From NCBI GenBank assembly GCA_936450465.1, contig OW388291.1, positions 86,101,099 to 86,165,098 on the forward strand: a stretch of 64,000 nucleotides of DNA, given 5' to 3'. Made by a program: the position numbers and the translations under genes. Shown piece after piece: positions 54,195-64,000 of the stretch. Every line of letters starts with the position of its first letter. Position 1 is the first letter of the stretch. The DNA comes from Gibbula magus (taxonomy: Eukaryota; Mollusca; Gastropoda; Trochida; Trochidae). The notes beneath the pieces were generated by a model. That model was not told the DNA's origin. It saw nothing but the letters and a program-made list of their open reading frames with translations, and searched no databases.

Positions 54195-55917
54195 CTTGGT
54201 AACTTGTAAAACCATCTTTATTTGTCAAATTTGTTGAGACAAGTGAACAATTTAAGTAAGAGATTAATAACAAGTCATTCAAACATAATCAGAATTAATA
54301 CACAAAGATAAATAATCATTTCTTACTTAAATGTTCAGCACCTTTTAAACATGCAGTTGTTTGATTATCAGCACGAGCAACACAGACATAATCCCTTACA
54401 TAGTCCATACAAACATCAAGTGATTAACTTGTCTGGCAAAACATACCCAATGAACCAGGACAAAGGAATGTACGGAATGAAGTTGTTTAAATAATACTGT
54501 CACCTCAATGTATAACAATGTTGTCATTGCAGATATTTTCATAGGTAAACCGTGAAAAGGAATTACTTTGGAGTTAATGAATAACTTGGAATATTTGTCC
54601 ATTATGTTAAATAGACTGATAATCATCAAAAACGAATTTAAAGAGATCAATTATTTAAATATAGTGAATTCATCCTTTTTTGCATGTCATACATAATACA
54701 TTGAAAGTAAATTGTATGCGATAATTAAACAAACTCTATATCAATCTTAAATGAACTTTTCTCAAATTATTTTCTCTTTCAATAATTCCATTCACAATTC
54801 TGACCATGCATTAGATGACAATGTTTGACTTAAAATGTTACTCTTCATAAGGGCAGCAACAGTAATGTGATAATCCAATGGCAGTCACAGTTCATCTCAT
54901 GTTAGTTCTAAGAGATCTTCAAACCTCTGAGACTATATTAACATTAAAATCATAAAACAGAAGGCACTGATGTCCACTGAAAGGCACTGCAAAGTTTGAT
55001 TGAGTTGAGCTGGCGCTGATATGAAGGAACACACTGACGAATGCCTGGTCTAGATTACAGTGACAAGGCAACAAGGAGGGAGCACTATATACTCCAGATC
55101 CATGGAGCAAGAGTTGGCACAATGTCGGGAACAGGAAAAGCAAGGAGGAACTGAAGATCACCAGGCAGATTATGGTAAAATATTAAAAACTTCCAGTCAA
55201 ATATCTTCTTGTTTATCACAGTTGTCTGAGAAAATCTAACAGAAGGTCACATCAGATCAAGCTTCATCAAGTTAAGTCTTCAAATCGACTCATAACATTC
55301 TCGAACACCTCGCCTGATAACACAGGCTGCACTACTAGAACTATTCCTGAGATCAGAAAGCAATACAGTAATGATCATGGACAACGGTTATCTTCTCAGA
55401 GGATTCTCACCAACAGGGACTGTGGACATAAATTAAATCTTGAACTACTCCTGACCAACAGGTTATGTATTGGCATGTCAATATCCCAGATCGCTGCCCC
55501 TGACGAGACAAGAACCTGCTCTGATAGGACTAATCCAAGAAGAGAGGTTCAAAGTCATGCTGTCAGCTTCAGGCACTTGGTAGAACTCCCTTTTGGAACA
55601 ATGTCTCTGTATCATTCTGGATTAAAATCCATGTGAAATAGGTTTGAAATCAAAGTCATTTCAAAAGTTGAAATCTCTTTAAAACCTTTCATTGTGAGGA
55701 TAAATTATTTCCAATTTATTTTCTCTCGAAAGGTATGCTTCATCCTTCATGATTTGAAATACTGTTTGAAGTGTCCAATATCAAGCAAGACTTTCAGTGT
55801 AATAATCTCTTTTTGGGGAATGTTTAAAATGAAGAATCTCTCACAGGGCTAAAACCTTCTGAGAAAAGTTGTACATCCAGAATGCTAGTAGATAAAACCC
55901 TTTCAAAATGTTTGACG
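54195..55917 (-). other. 3' untranslated region of the coiled-coil gene (predicted)
   Basis: About 1.7 kb on the minus strand between the stop codon and an AATAAA signal (complement of 54217-54222). Short frames inside carry no motif. The 3' end is inferred from the signal only; other, nearer signals could be used. Confidence 0.4.
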
Positions 55918-56115
55918 TCAAGGCAGGTTGTTGTCAATGTTCTGACACGCTTGATTGATCACTTTCTGTAGACCAGCACACTTCCTCTCGGCGTGTAGAC
56001 ACCGTTTCTCCGCCACTCGTTGACGGTCCTCTCCTATCTTCACTTTCTTGGCAAGTTGGCAGGTTTCTTCATGAAGACTCTTCACAAGCAGGTTTCTCTC
56101 TGACAGCGAGTCATA
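55918..56115 (-). CDS. coiled-coil gene, last exon
   Basis: 65 codons and TGA (55918-55920): YDSLSERNLLVKSLHEETCQ, LAKKVKIGEDRQRVAEKRCL and INQACQNIDNNLP. Acceptor ATGTGGTTTCAG. Contains five Cys, unlike the preceding exons. Confidence 0.85.
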   Translation of the reverse strand, partial: YDSLSERNLLVKSLHEETCQLAKKVKIGEDRQRVAEKRCLHAERKCAGLQKVINQACQNIDNNLP

Positions 56116-58932
56116 CTGAAACCACATAGAAAATATATATCAACTAAAAACACTCAATGAGATATCTTGACCATCGAACAGCCCCCTTCCCTTTAAACTG
56201 CAATTCCACCAGAAACAATATCAAAACATTTAACCATTAAATTGTATTGGTTAAAGAGAGACTCAACAGTGGGATATTTTTTACTTTTAAATTCAAATTA
56301 TGTTCATTCACAGACAAGACTCCCTTCTACACTACATTAAAAGATAGTCATCATGTATTGATTGAGAGTATTAATGTGACCGAGAACAGTCTCTATAATA
56401 TATAACAGGACATGAATGTAGTAGCAAGCTACTTACCGTCTTGACGAGTTTCTGCCCCTGCTCCTTGAAGAGTTTGTGGCTGTTGTCAAGGCGGATGTGT
56501 AGTTCCTTCTTGTCAGACTCAAGCTGCTTGACCAGCCTCTTGTGGCCCTCCTTCAGATCTACAGCAACACAATAATACAGTATTTCTTGTCACTAATCCT
56601 TAACCAACAGTCCCCAATATTAGGATAGGATAGGATCCTGTCATGGATCTATATTCCCTTTTTTTTTTAAAGTTGTGATTGCTTTTAGTTGCACTCAAAT
56701 TGGTCGACAGTAATTTATCCAAAAGCTAAAGTGTTAAAAATCATTGAAAGAATGTTCATTGCATCAATACTGGTGTCAGGAATTCCAAAATGATGTTTCA
56801 GGCATATGTTTCACCTAAATTTTACTCTTGATGAGTAGGTTCAGAATCATCCTGCCTAAATACGTACTGACAAAGCATTCCTGAATGGTTATATTACATG
56901 AATCAATTTGTTGAGCAAGTAATTAATACAGGTTTGTGACCAGGTTCAATAGATAGATAGTATGATGTCATATCACATTCTGCATCAGCCAAAGACCTTT
57001 AGCTCAAGGTTCAATATTGGTTGAGGGCTGATACAGGGCGTGAAAACACCCATATCATACTACATTTATCATATATCATTTGGTGTTCCAACTTTTGAGT
57101 CAGGTGTCCAATATGAATTTATGCCGTAGCAAACTGTTTTGCCTTTGATGATGGCCTGATACACGTTATCTGCTCTCTGGGCTAATACATGCAAAATCAC
57201 TGTATTTAGAAGCAAGTATAAGATAAAAGAAAGAGTTCTAACCCTCTATGAGCTCGAGCTTCTCCTGCAGGGAGGCCTGCAGCTCATTCATGTGTCTCTG
57301 CTGCTCGATGAGTCCCAGCTGTAGGTTGGTGAACTGTTCCAGATCCACCATGTTCTTGGTGCAGTCCTTCCATCGGCTGATCTGCTGCAGATGCTGACAC
57401 TGGGCCACACTCAGGTCTGTGCTTGCCTTCAGCAGCTGGGGGCAGAGTAAAGCATTATGATGTACAATAGAACATAAAGATAAAGAACACATAGAGAAAG
57501 CACATAGATTTATAGAATTATTTTTTTTGGATCATTTTTATGATCTTGTGAAAGGTAATGTCTCATAAAACAAGTATTATTGGAACGTCAGTTAGTATTC
57601 TCTGTACATCCCATGCAAGGTAGAGATATTGGTGCAGTCCTTTTGGATATATCTTAGGAGTCAGAGCAGCAAAGACATAATATTGATAATCAAGTGTTAC
57701 ATAAAAGTTGAAGATATTTCCATTTTATATCATTTTTACAAATAACAAAGCGTACCTTGTCGGAGACCTTCTGCAGCTTGTGTTCCACCTTCTTCTTCTC
57801 CTCCAGGGCAGCGTTCACCTGATCCTGGGGCACAGAGGAGAACGTTAGTGTGCGGAGGTCAATAGGACTGTAGCCGAACACGATAGATTAGGCAATCTAA
57901 GACCAAAGCCTCAAAGCTATTGGTGAGTTGAGGTGAGGTTAGTTGGTGTTTAACGCAGCTTTCAAGAGTATTTCACTTATTCAAAGCTATTGGTACTCCA
58001 AAATGCAAAACAATTACCACATAAATAGAATAAGACCCTTGGTTGTTAAGCAAACTCATGAATAAGTACCAGTAGTAATTATCAATATAATTTTAGGATT
58101 TAGTTTGAATTGCACCTTATCCTCCCTGCGTTTCGATGCACGGCCATCTTGTTTGTTGTCCCGGTGAGAGTTCAGCTTCTCTTGCAGTTCTGATTTCTCT
58201 CTCTTCACCTTGTTCAGGTCACTCTGCAAAAGACATACATGTGTACTTTGTGGTAACAATGGAGTTTAATTTTCCAATGAGTATTATACCACATTATTCA
58301 AGTGAGTTCTTGGCATTGTTAAAATGATGTCATGCAAGTGAAGATAAAGTTGATCATCACTGGAGCCTGATGAAGGGTTTCATTGATTGAGGTTTTCTCT
58401 GATTGAGGGTTTCACTGATGGAGGGTTTCACTGAATGAGGGTTTCACTAATGGAGGGTTTTCCCATTTGATAATAAAGTAGATCTACATCTCCATACATC
58501 CCACACCCACTCACCTTGAGTTTCTCCAGTTCTCTGGATGCTGACTGACATGAGCGCAGTTTCTCCGTGACTTCTCCGAGCTGAGTCCGCAGCTGGTCCC
58601 TCTCATGAACCAACAGGTCCTGGCCACACTGTGGGACAAATAATGTCGATAGTAGTATTCTTAGGTTCACCAGACAAACACATTTGTACATCTAGGTGTA
58701 TTAGCACTGCTGCTATATTTCAAGCAATGTTATCAAGACATCTACTTTCATCTTTGCAGACCACTTGAAATTAAATTCTGCACATTTATCGATTTTTTCG
58801 ATGTTTTTTCCTTTGACATACCTCGATGAGACTGGTGTCACTACGCACAGTTATGTCCCCTGCTGCTTGCAGACTTTCACGGAGCCGACTCTCCAGACGT
58901 CCTCTCTCCGCCTCAGATTGCTCATATAGGAC
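55918..58932 (-). CDS. coiled-coil protein, C-terminal seven exons (5' partial)
   Basis: Seven exons join with consistent phase and GT-AG borders: 58822-58932, 58515-58628, 58116-58223, 57756-57824, 57243-57435, 56437-56558, 55918-56115. They give about 304 residues without a stop. The protein is rich in Glu, Lys, Gln and Leu with heptad-like spacing and no globular domain, so a long coiled coil is inferred. It is possibly a centrosomal, cytoskeletal or scaffold protein, but I cannot name an orthologue. Six of the seven exons begin in phase 0 and the five upstream coding introns separate 23-64-residue blocks. The start is not in view; upstream exons may lie beyond 64000 or be missed. This is the only convincing host gene here. 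Confidence 0.85.
56437..56558 (-). CDS. coiled-coil gene, exon 6 visible
   Basis: Two bases plus 40 codons, LKEGHKRLVKQLESDKKELH through GQKLVKT. Acceptor TTGCTGTAG, donor GTAAGT. Confidence 0.85.
57243..57435 (-). CDS. coiled-coil gene, exon 5 visible
   Basis: 64 codons plus one base, LLKASTDLSVAQCQHLQQIS through QEKLELIE. Acceptor TGCCCCCAG, donor GTTAGA (weaker than consensus). Ends in phase 1, completed by the next exon as Asp. Confidence 0.8.
57756..57824 (-). CDS. coiled-coil gene, exon 4 visible
   Basis: 23 codons, DQVNAALEEKKKVEHKLQKV then SDK. Acceptor TGTGCCCCAG, donor GTACGC. Phase 0. Confidence 0.85.
57930..57978 (+). repeat. TTTAACGCAGCTTTCAAGAG repeat fragment in an intron
   Basis: GAGGTTAGTTGGTGTTTAAC GCAGCTTTC...TATTTCACTTA; related to the 64-bp insertion in gag and to 51888-51925. 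Degenerate. Confidence 0.7.
58116..58223 (-). CDS. coiled-coil gene, exon 3 visible
   Basis: 36 codons, SDLNKVKREKSELQEKLNSH through KRREDK, a charged end. Acceptor CTTTTGCAG, donor GTGCAA. Phase 0. Confidence 0.85.
58371..58463. repeat. ~17-18-bp intronic minisatellite
   Basis: About five units of GAGGGTTTCACTGATG with small variations, between exons 2 and 3 of the coiled-coil gene. Confidence 0.85.
58515..58628 (-). CDS. coiled-coil gene, exon 2 visible
   Basis: 38 codons, CGQDLLVHERDQLRTQLGEV through RELEKLK. Acceptor GTCCCACAG, donor GTGAGT. Phase 0. Confidence 0.85.
58822..58932 (-). CDS. coiled-coil gene, exon 1 of those visible
   Basis: 37 codons, VLYEQSEAERGRLESRLRES through TSLIE. 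Acceptor TTCTGCCGCAG, donor GTATGTC. Phase 0 at both ends. Confidence 0.85.
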
Positions 58933-59214
58933 CTGCGGCAGAAATGGTTCCCTTCAGATCAGTGCTACTTTCACAGAGCTCATTTAGCCTAGATTATCAG
59001 AACATTCTAAACACATATTGTTACTATGGTGACATTATCATTCGCCACCTTTTACCGGTATTATTGATTCCAAATTGAAGAGAACTGAAATAAAATTAAA
59101 GTCAATACTCCTGATATGTTGCACCGTGTTTTTCAAATGTTGTCAAGTTACATAGTACCTAAATGAGCAGGCTAGGTGATTTGGGTGTAAGTCCGCAACA
59201 ACTGGAACTAGGGA

Positions 59215-59375
59215 ACCATGGGTATTGTGCTGAAAGTCAGTGTAGCATTGCATCCAAACCTTACTGCATGTAGAACAGTTCTCTACCGCAGACAAAGTTG
59301 CTGAGCCCCTGGGTGGATTCAAACCCCGGACCTTGTGATCTGAATCACAACGCTATCCCGCCTATCCCTAAATGA
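59215..59375 (-). mobile_element. tRNA-derived SINE fragment
   Basis: On the minus strand GGCGGGATAGCGTTGTGATT resembles an A-box region, and GGTTTGAATCC 40-50 bases later is a B box (consensus GGTTCGANTCC). A non-tRNA body follows (GCTCAGCAACTTTG...ACTGTTCTACATGCAG). Target duplications not found. Confidence 0.55.
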
Positions 59376-59454
59376 GATTTCCCAGATGAAGTTTGAGCAA
59401 AATATGAAGAGAATCCAGTGAGTCTTCCTTGTGATTTTATGAATTGTCAACACA

Positions 59455-59660
59455 CTAGGGGGACTTGATTGCCAGCCGGGCTATCACCTTGGTCGTCCGT
59501 TTTTGCCGCCAACCCGTTTGCCAAGCGGCAACACTTGATTCAGGAGGGCGGGTCGTTAATATCTCCTGCGGGGTAACCCGATCGACCTGGTACCAAATGA
59601 GTGGGCGATGGCGGGCAATCATCGCGGCATACGGACCAAACTTGTTTTTACATATTTGAA
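59455..59660. other. GC/CpG-rich block of unknown nature
   Basis: Sharply GC-richer than its AT-rich surroundings. The minus strand stays open through the block (KFGPYAAMIARHRPLIWYQV then DRVTPQEILTTRPPESSVAA), as does the plus strand. Neither is recognised. Could be an unrecognised upstream exon, a promoter-like island or part of a mobile element. Confidence 0.35.
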
Positions 59661-61591
59661 AATATCTTTCCATACATAGCATTTTCAAGACAATTATTTG
59701 TATAAAGACTGAAGTACAGCTTTGGTTGTCAATATTTAAGTCGAGTAACAACAGATTGAACTATCGACTTGTTGCGTTGGTAAAGTGAATATATCAACAG
59801 TAATTTTTAAAAAACGATTGATAGTATCGATAGCACGGTTTACCATCGATAGTTTAGACAATTTAGTTGCTTATTTGATTTTGCGGGTTTTAGATTTGAA
59901 AAATCCTGCAACATACAATAATTTGAAACGGTTTATGAAAGAATAGTATATGTTTTTTATACATTGAAGTCAGGAGCTATGCATCTTTTGAGATAGTATT
60001 GTCATTGTCGCAAACACTTTAGAAAAGTTCAGAAGTTAGTTGCAGCAAGACTTTTTTCCCTATGATGGTTGCCATATTGGATAACCTGAACCAATGTGTC
60101 GTGTGCTCATGGCTATACCCGGGACTATGCAGATCAAGTGCGCCCAGTTTCATAGGGATCATTTGGTGAAATATCAGAAAGTATTTGTACCTTGGAGTTG
60201 AAACCCTTAAGTTGCTCGCTGCTGCAGGCTGCATATCAAGCCCAAGGGGTGTTGACGTATTGATACGTCATTGACGTTTGACCCTTTGACATGCATACAA
60301 CAAAAGTCTGTGACAAAGTTCCCTGATTCAATGGGCTTTCACATGATGTAATTAGTATCCATATACAATTTTATTTTATTGAGAAATGATGAATTAAAAA
60401 TATTGAACGTATTTTCAATCCCAAAACTGCCTGCAGGTGCGTGTTTGACGTCATAATAAAAATGTTACCAACTCGATTCAATTGGTTGAAAGTCTTTAGT
60501 AAGTGCATGTAAAATGCATAACTTTTACATTATTATGTTCAGAATATCCTAATATAAGGGCACAGTACTGGACAGATCTATATGGTATGGAAGTAAACTA
60601 ATCACATAGTTTAAAATTAGGCTCCAGAAATGATCTCGGACAGATGAATAGACAGACATGCAGAGTGCTATAAACCCCCCGACTTCATTGTTTAAAAAAT
60701 AAATCTATAGTACTAAATTTCAACATCTGTGCTAAGATTATCGGAAAACAAAAAGGATCAAGAACACTAGGCATTCGATTCTCATCAATATATATATACA
60801 ACTCATAAAATCTGATTTTATCTGATACAATTGAATACTAAATGCTATAAGGAAATTGTGAAATCATTTCCTTTATCAGGATCACATGTTTCAAGGAAAT
60901 GTTATTTCAGTGACACACGCCACATCATGCGATTCAGGTCAGGTTGGTCTAACCTGCATTACCTCTTCCTATAAATATTCAAGTACACATCAGCTGTTGG
61001 CATGTTTGCAACTAATGCACTGTATGCATGATATCATCTTGTTACTGAAACGGAGACAGTTACTCTGGTTACAACCGCTGTTACCAGCCTTTTTAAAAGA
61101 ATAATCTGCAATGTTTTATTTGCTATTTATAACCCAGTAATTCAATATTATTTCGATTCCCTCTAATTTTTAAGTCAATTTTATTTTTAAATTCCTTATT
61201 TCATTTTATCATTATTTCCAGGTAAGAAAAGAAAATATGTTCAGAATCTGTATTTGCATCACAAAGCAGAAGGCTATTGGTTGTCAACACTTTATTCCAT
61301 CCTTTTTGGATTCCTTTTTTCAACTGTTAACATCCAATGCTGTCACTAACCCTGAGTGAATACTCATCCAATTGTATCCAACTTATTAAAGTTTGGTTGC
61401 TGTACTTGGACCTAAATAGTTGCCACACTGACCCTTGGTGAATTAAATTGACCTTTATGACCCAACCGACAATCATTCCTCAGGAGCAAAACTAGCTGTC
61501 AACCTGTAAGCTTCTTCTACATTTATACAGATAAAATATTAAATATCATATATTATAAGTTTTATGTAATGCATAATAATATTAACAAGCA
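59661..61591. other. no gene recognised
   Basis: AT-rich. Two cAMP-response-like sites: TGACGTAT-TG-ATACGTCA (60253-60270, an inverted pair) and TGACGTCA (60446-60453). No evidence that they regulate a gene. Confidence 0.4.
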
Positions 61592-62506
61592 AAAAAGTGA
61601 GCGTGGGTCACTAATACCCCCGACTGTTTAAGTTTGACATTTTTATTTTACTTAAAGAGAGAGGTGTCTGCACACCTAAGGATTGATAAGCTTTGAAATG
61701 TAATTGCTAAGATTAAACTGTTTGTGAAAATGGTAGGACAAGTCTCGATCTTCATGTGAAAAAGGTGGTTTAAGTCAAAATAGGAATAAAAGTAACTTGA
61801 AAAGGTAGGGGTAATATAATACACTACTGCTATTACCAATGATTTCAACTTTATTTTGGAAATTAATCCATCATAATGATTCATTCGAGTGACTTTAAAC
61901 AACAGGTACATGGAAGCACACCCCTGAAGGCACAGTGAGAGATATACAGCAGTTTATGGCTGAAAGGAAAGAAAATTTAACTTTTCCCAAAATATAACCA
62001 GTGGAAATATAAAATAGTAAAATCAACGAGAACACAGAAGTAGCTTTTGATGAAAGTTACATGAAAAAATAAATGATGAAGTCAACAAATCACAATACAG
62101 AAGTAGCTTCATTCATTCTAGCTATGATAAAGTAAAAGAATATAAAAAAAAATAAACCAAATCGTGTTACATTTTGCAATGCACCTCTGAAGGAGACATG
62201 TGCCAAATTTGAAAAGGATGAGATGAATAGTTTTTCTGTAATCGATCGGACAAAAAATGCTCAGAATTTGACTAAGTTCAAAAATTCAAAAATTCACCAA
62301 TTCGGTTTAAACTTCGCACTGCACCTCTCCTAGTGGTGAAGAAGACATGTACCAAATTTAAAAAGGATGAGACGAATAGTTTTTCTGTAATCGATCGGAC
62401 AAAAATTGTCTTCGGACGGACGGAAGGACAGACGGACGGAAGGACGGACGGACGGACGGAATCGTTGGTATAACTATATACCCCCAACCGTTGGTCGGGG
62501 GTATAA
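61592..62506 (-). mobile_element. HINE-B, complete copy
   Basis: On the minus strand: 5' palindrome TATACCCCCGACC...GTTGGGGGTATA (62478-62506), a CCGTCCG-rich microsatellite (62412-62460), two diverged ~140-bp units with AGAGGTGCA and TTCGGTTTAAACTT-related words, a unique body, and the 3' hairpin GTGACCCACGCTCAC (61592-61606) followed by TTTTTTGCTT. Same family as 47271-48057. Confidence 0.85.
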
Positions 62507-62529
62507 TAATAATGTTGCGATTTATAATG

Positions 62530-62856
62530 TACTACCTCCAGGTACTAATACCTGCTCAGGGCGGGACCGACATATAACCCATGGTCAACGAGTAACGAAC
62601 ATTTTGAATGAAGGTTCTGTAAAATAACACCATGATGGTTTGGTCAATTTTGAAGTGTTTTAATTTCCACAAGAAATGTAAACGTTGCTGTCCCTTCTTA
62701 TTTATTTTCTCAGTGTTCTCATTCCAGGAGACTTTAGAATCAAGGATAGTACTCAAGTACTTATATTCATTTACTCTTTCTATATCATTTCCATCAATGC
62801 TTACAGCATCTAATGTAGACTTAGTTCTTCTAAAATCAATAGCCATTTCTTTAGTT
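62530..62856 (-). pseudogene. LINE reverse transcriptase C-terminal fragment
   Basis: KEMAIDFRRTKSTLDAVSID, ERVNEYKYLSTILDSKVSWN, NTEKINKKGQQRLHFLWKLK and IMVLFYRTFIQNVRYSL: the (vIDFRr.k......i.g..ie.V..yKYLGt.iD..L.W..N......ka.qRl.fLRkL) thumb region of Jockey/CR1-like LINEs. Cut at its upstream side by the terminal hairpin of pearl-like copy P3. Confidence 0.8.
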
Positions 62857-64000
62857 TTTAGCTCATCAGGCCTGAAAGGCCCGATGGGCTTATGGCATGG
62901 GATGGCGTCCGTCCATCCATCCGTCCGTCCGTAAACTTTTCACTTTTTCGACTTCTTCTCCAGAACCAATGACTCTAGAGAGCTGGGGATTCTAAATTGT
63001 AGATTTGGTGACCCTGTACCCCAAATAAGGGCCCCAGGGGTCATAACCTTAAAAGCTATTTTCATCTTCTTGTCCAGTCCCAATGAACATAGAGAGCTGA
63101 AATTTAATGTACAGACTCCTTGGCCAATGGGGATTCTCAATTGTAGATTTGGTGACCCTGTGACCCCAAATAAGGGCCACAGGAGTCATTACCTAAAAAG
63201 CTATTTTCATCTTCTTGTCCAGTCCCAATGAACATAGAGAGCTGAAATGTTATGAACAGACTCCTTGACTGACGGGGATTCTAAATTGTAGATTTGGTAA
63301 TCCTGTGACCCAAAATAAGGGCACCAGGGGTCACAACCTAAAAAGCATTTTTCATCTTTTTCTCCAGTCCCAAAAGCTCTAGAAAGCTGAAATGTTATGT
63401 GCAGACTCTTTGGCCAATGGGGATTCTAAATTGTAGATTTGGTGATCTTGTGACCCCAAATATGGATCACAGGGGTAACCACTTAAAACAGCTGTTTTAA
63501 TGAGCTGTGAAGATAATGAGATTTTATGTGCACTTCATATGTCAGCTTAAGAGTAATACTACATTATGAACATGTTTGATGTAATAGCCTGTGTTCTGAA
63601 TATTGTGACAGGATGCATAGGAATAAATTTAAAAAGGGTTAAGAAATGTTTTGTTTTACATTAGATATATGAACTAAATATGACTGGTGATGAAGTAAGA
63701 TAAGACTATTAAAACTAGCTACATGAGTTTGTGATACCACATCTTCTTTTCCAATAAAGAAAAATAAATAAAGATGGGGAAAACAAAATTTAAAATATAT
63801 AATTTACTGGCTGTGAGTCCAGGGTCTGCATGTTAATTGCAGGTGTTGACCTGGGGAGTGACCACTCCCTGGCAGAGATGCAAACAGCAGCTAATACACT
63901 GAGGTTTCAGGTTACTTCTCTGCTGTGTTACTGATTTAGTCTTACACTCAGATGCTCAATAGAATTTATTAATTAAATATTGAAAAGGAGCCTATGAAAC
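62857..64000 (-). mobile_element. pearl-like element copy P3, runs off the window
   Basis: On the minus strand it ends with the hairpin region AGCTCATCAGGCCTGAAAGG (62862 onward, plus-strand reading), has CCGTCC repeats at 62908-62934, four to five ~145-bp units (62940-63500) and a body (63500-64000) that matches the body of P1 in inverted orientation. The outer end is beyond 64000. Confidence 0.85.

Noticed and set aside
60250..60455. TGACGT-type sites as a promoter of the coiled-coil gene
   Set aside because: They lie over 1.3 kb upstream of the first exon seen, that exon is internal (has an acceptor), and such 8-mers occur by chance.

Overview
The window is AT-rich nuclear DNA of an animal, most likely a mollusc (bivalve or gastropod). 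Three things point that way. First, several pearl-like/HINE elements are present, built of roughly 145-bp tandem units, an ACGG (or CCGT) microsatellite and terminal hairpins. Second, there are fragments of a GTGAGTGAGTGAG...TTTAACGCCGC repeat that I remember as common in molluscan genomes. Third, one host gene with GT-AG introns is visible. The genus assignment is not supportable from sequence alone. There are no prokaryotic genes, operons or CRISPR arrays.

Layout. 1-1.2 kb: two LINE C-terminal fragments. 3.9-7.5 kb: a degenerate RTE/CFDP2-type LINE split by an 874-bp insertion. 7.5-12.6 kb: small inverted-repeat elements, a TTAA-flanked element, foldbacks, a tRNA-like sequence and a tyrosine-recombinase fragment. 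13.1-14.8 kb: a 5'-truncated L1/Tx1-like LINE on the minus strand. 16.3-30.2 kb: a block with almost no coding sequence, made of three successive large inverted-repeat-bounded elements (17.7-20.1, 20.1-25.65, 26.1-29.6 kb) holding smaller nested elements. 31.25-42.25 kb: an essentially full-length but dead Helentron (zinc fingers, HUH Rep, Pif1-type helicase, EEP endonuclease), interrupted by a 4,001-bp terminal-inverted-repeat element that itself carries a giant inverted duplication of an unrecognised coding segment. 42.8-48.8 kb: a short non-autonomous relative of the same Helentron, split by a Ty3/Gypsy-type LTR retrotransposon with both LTRs and a 5-bp target duplication. 45.93-51.4 kb: a 2,936-bp tandem duplication covering the 3' half of that composite. 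51.8-53.7 kb: a pearl-like array and an internally repeated stretch. 54.2-58.9 kb: the 3' half of a host gene on the minus strand encoding a coiled-coil protein (seven exons seen; 5' end not seen). 59-64 kb: a SINE-like fragment, a GC-rich block, a HINE, a LINE fragment and another pearl-like element.

How the parts relate. The autonomous Helentron and the short element at 42.8-48.8 kb share the 5' start (TTTTTATGCCCCC), the ~147-bp tandem units, an internal spliced-leader-like segment and the 3' sequence (ATCCGTGTTTA), so parent and passenger lie about 0.5 kb apart. Insertion order can be read from the nesting: Helentron-type DNA first, then LTR element and 4-kb TIR element, then tandem duplication. 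The only gene likely to serve the host is the coiled-coil gene; everything else is mobile or mobile-derived. All similarity statements are from reading and memory, not from searches.
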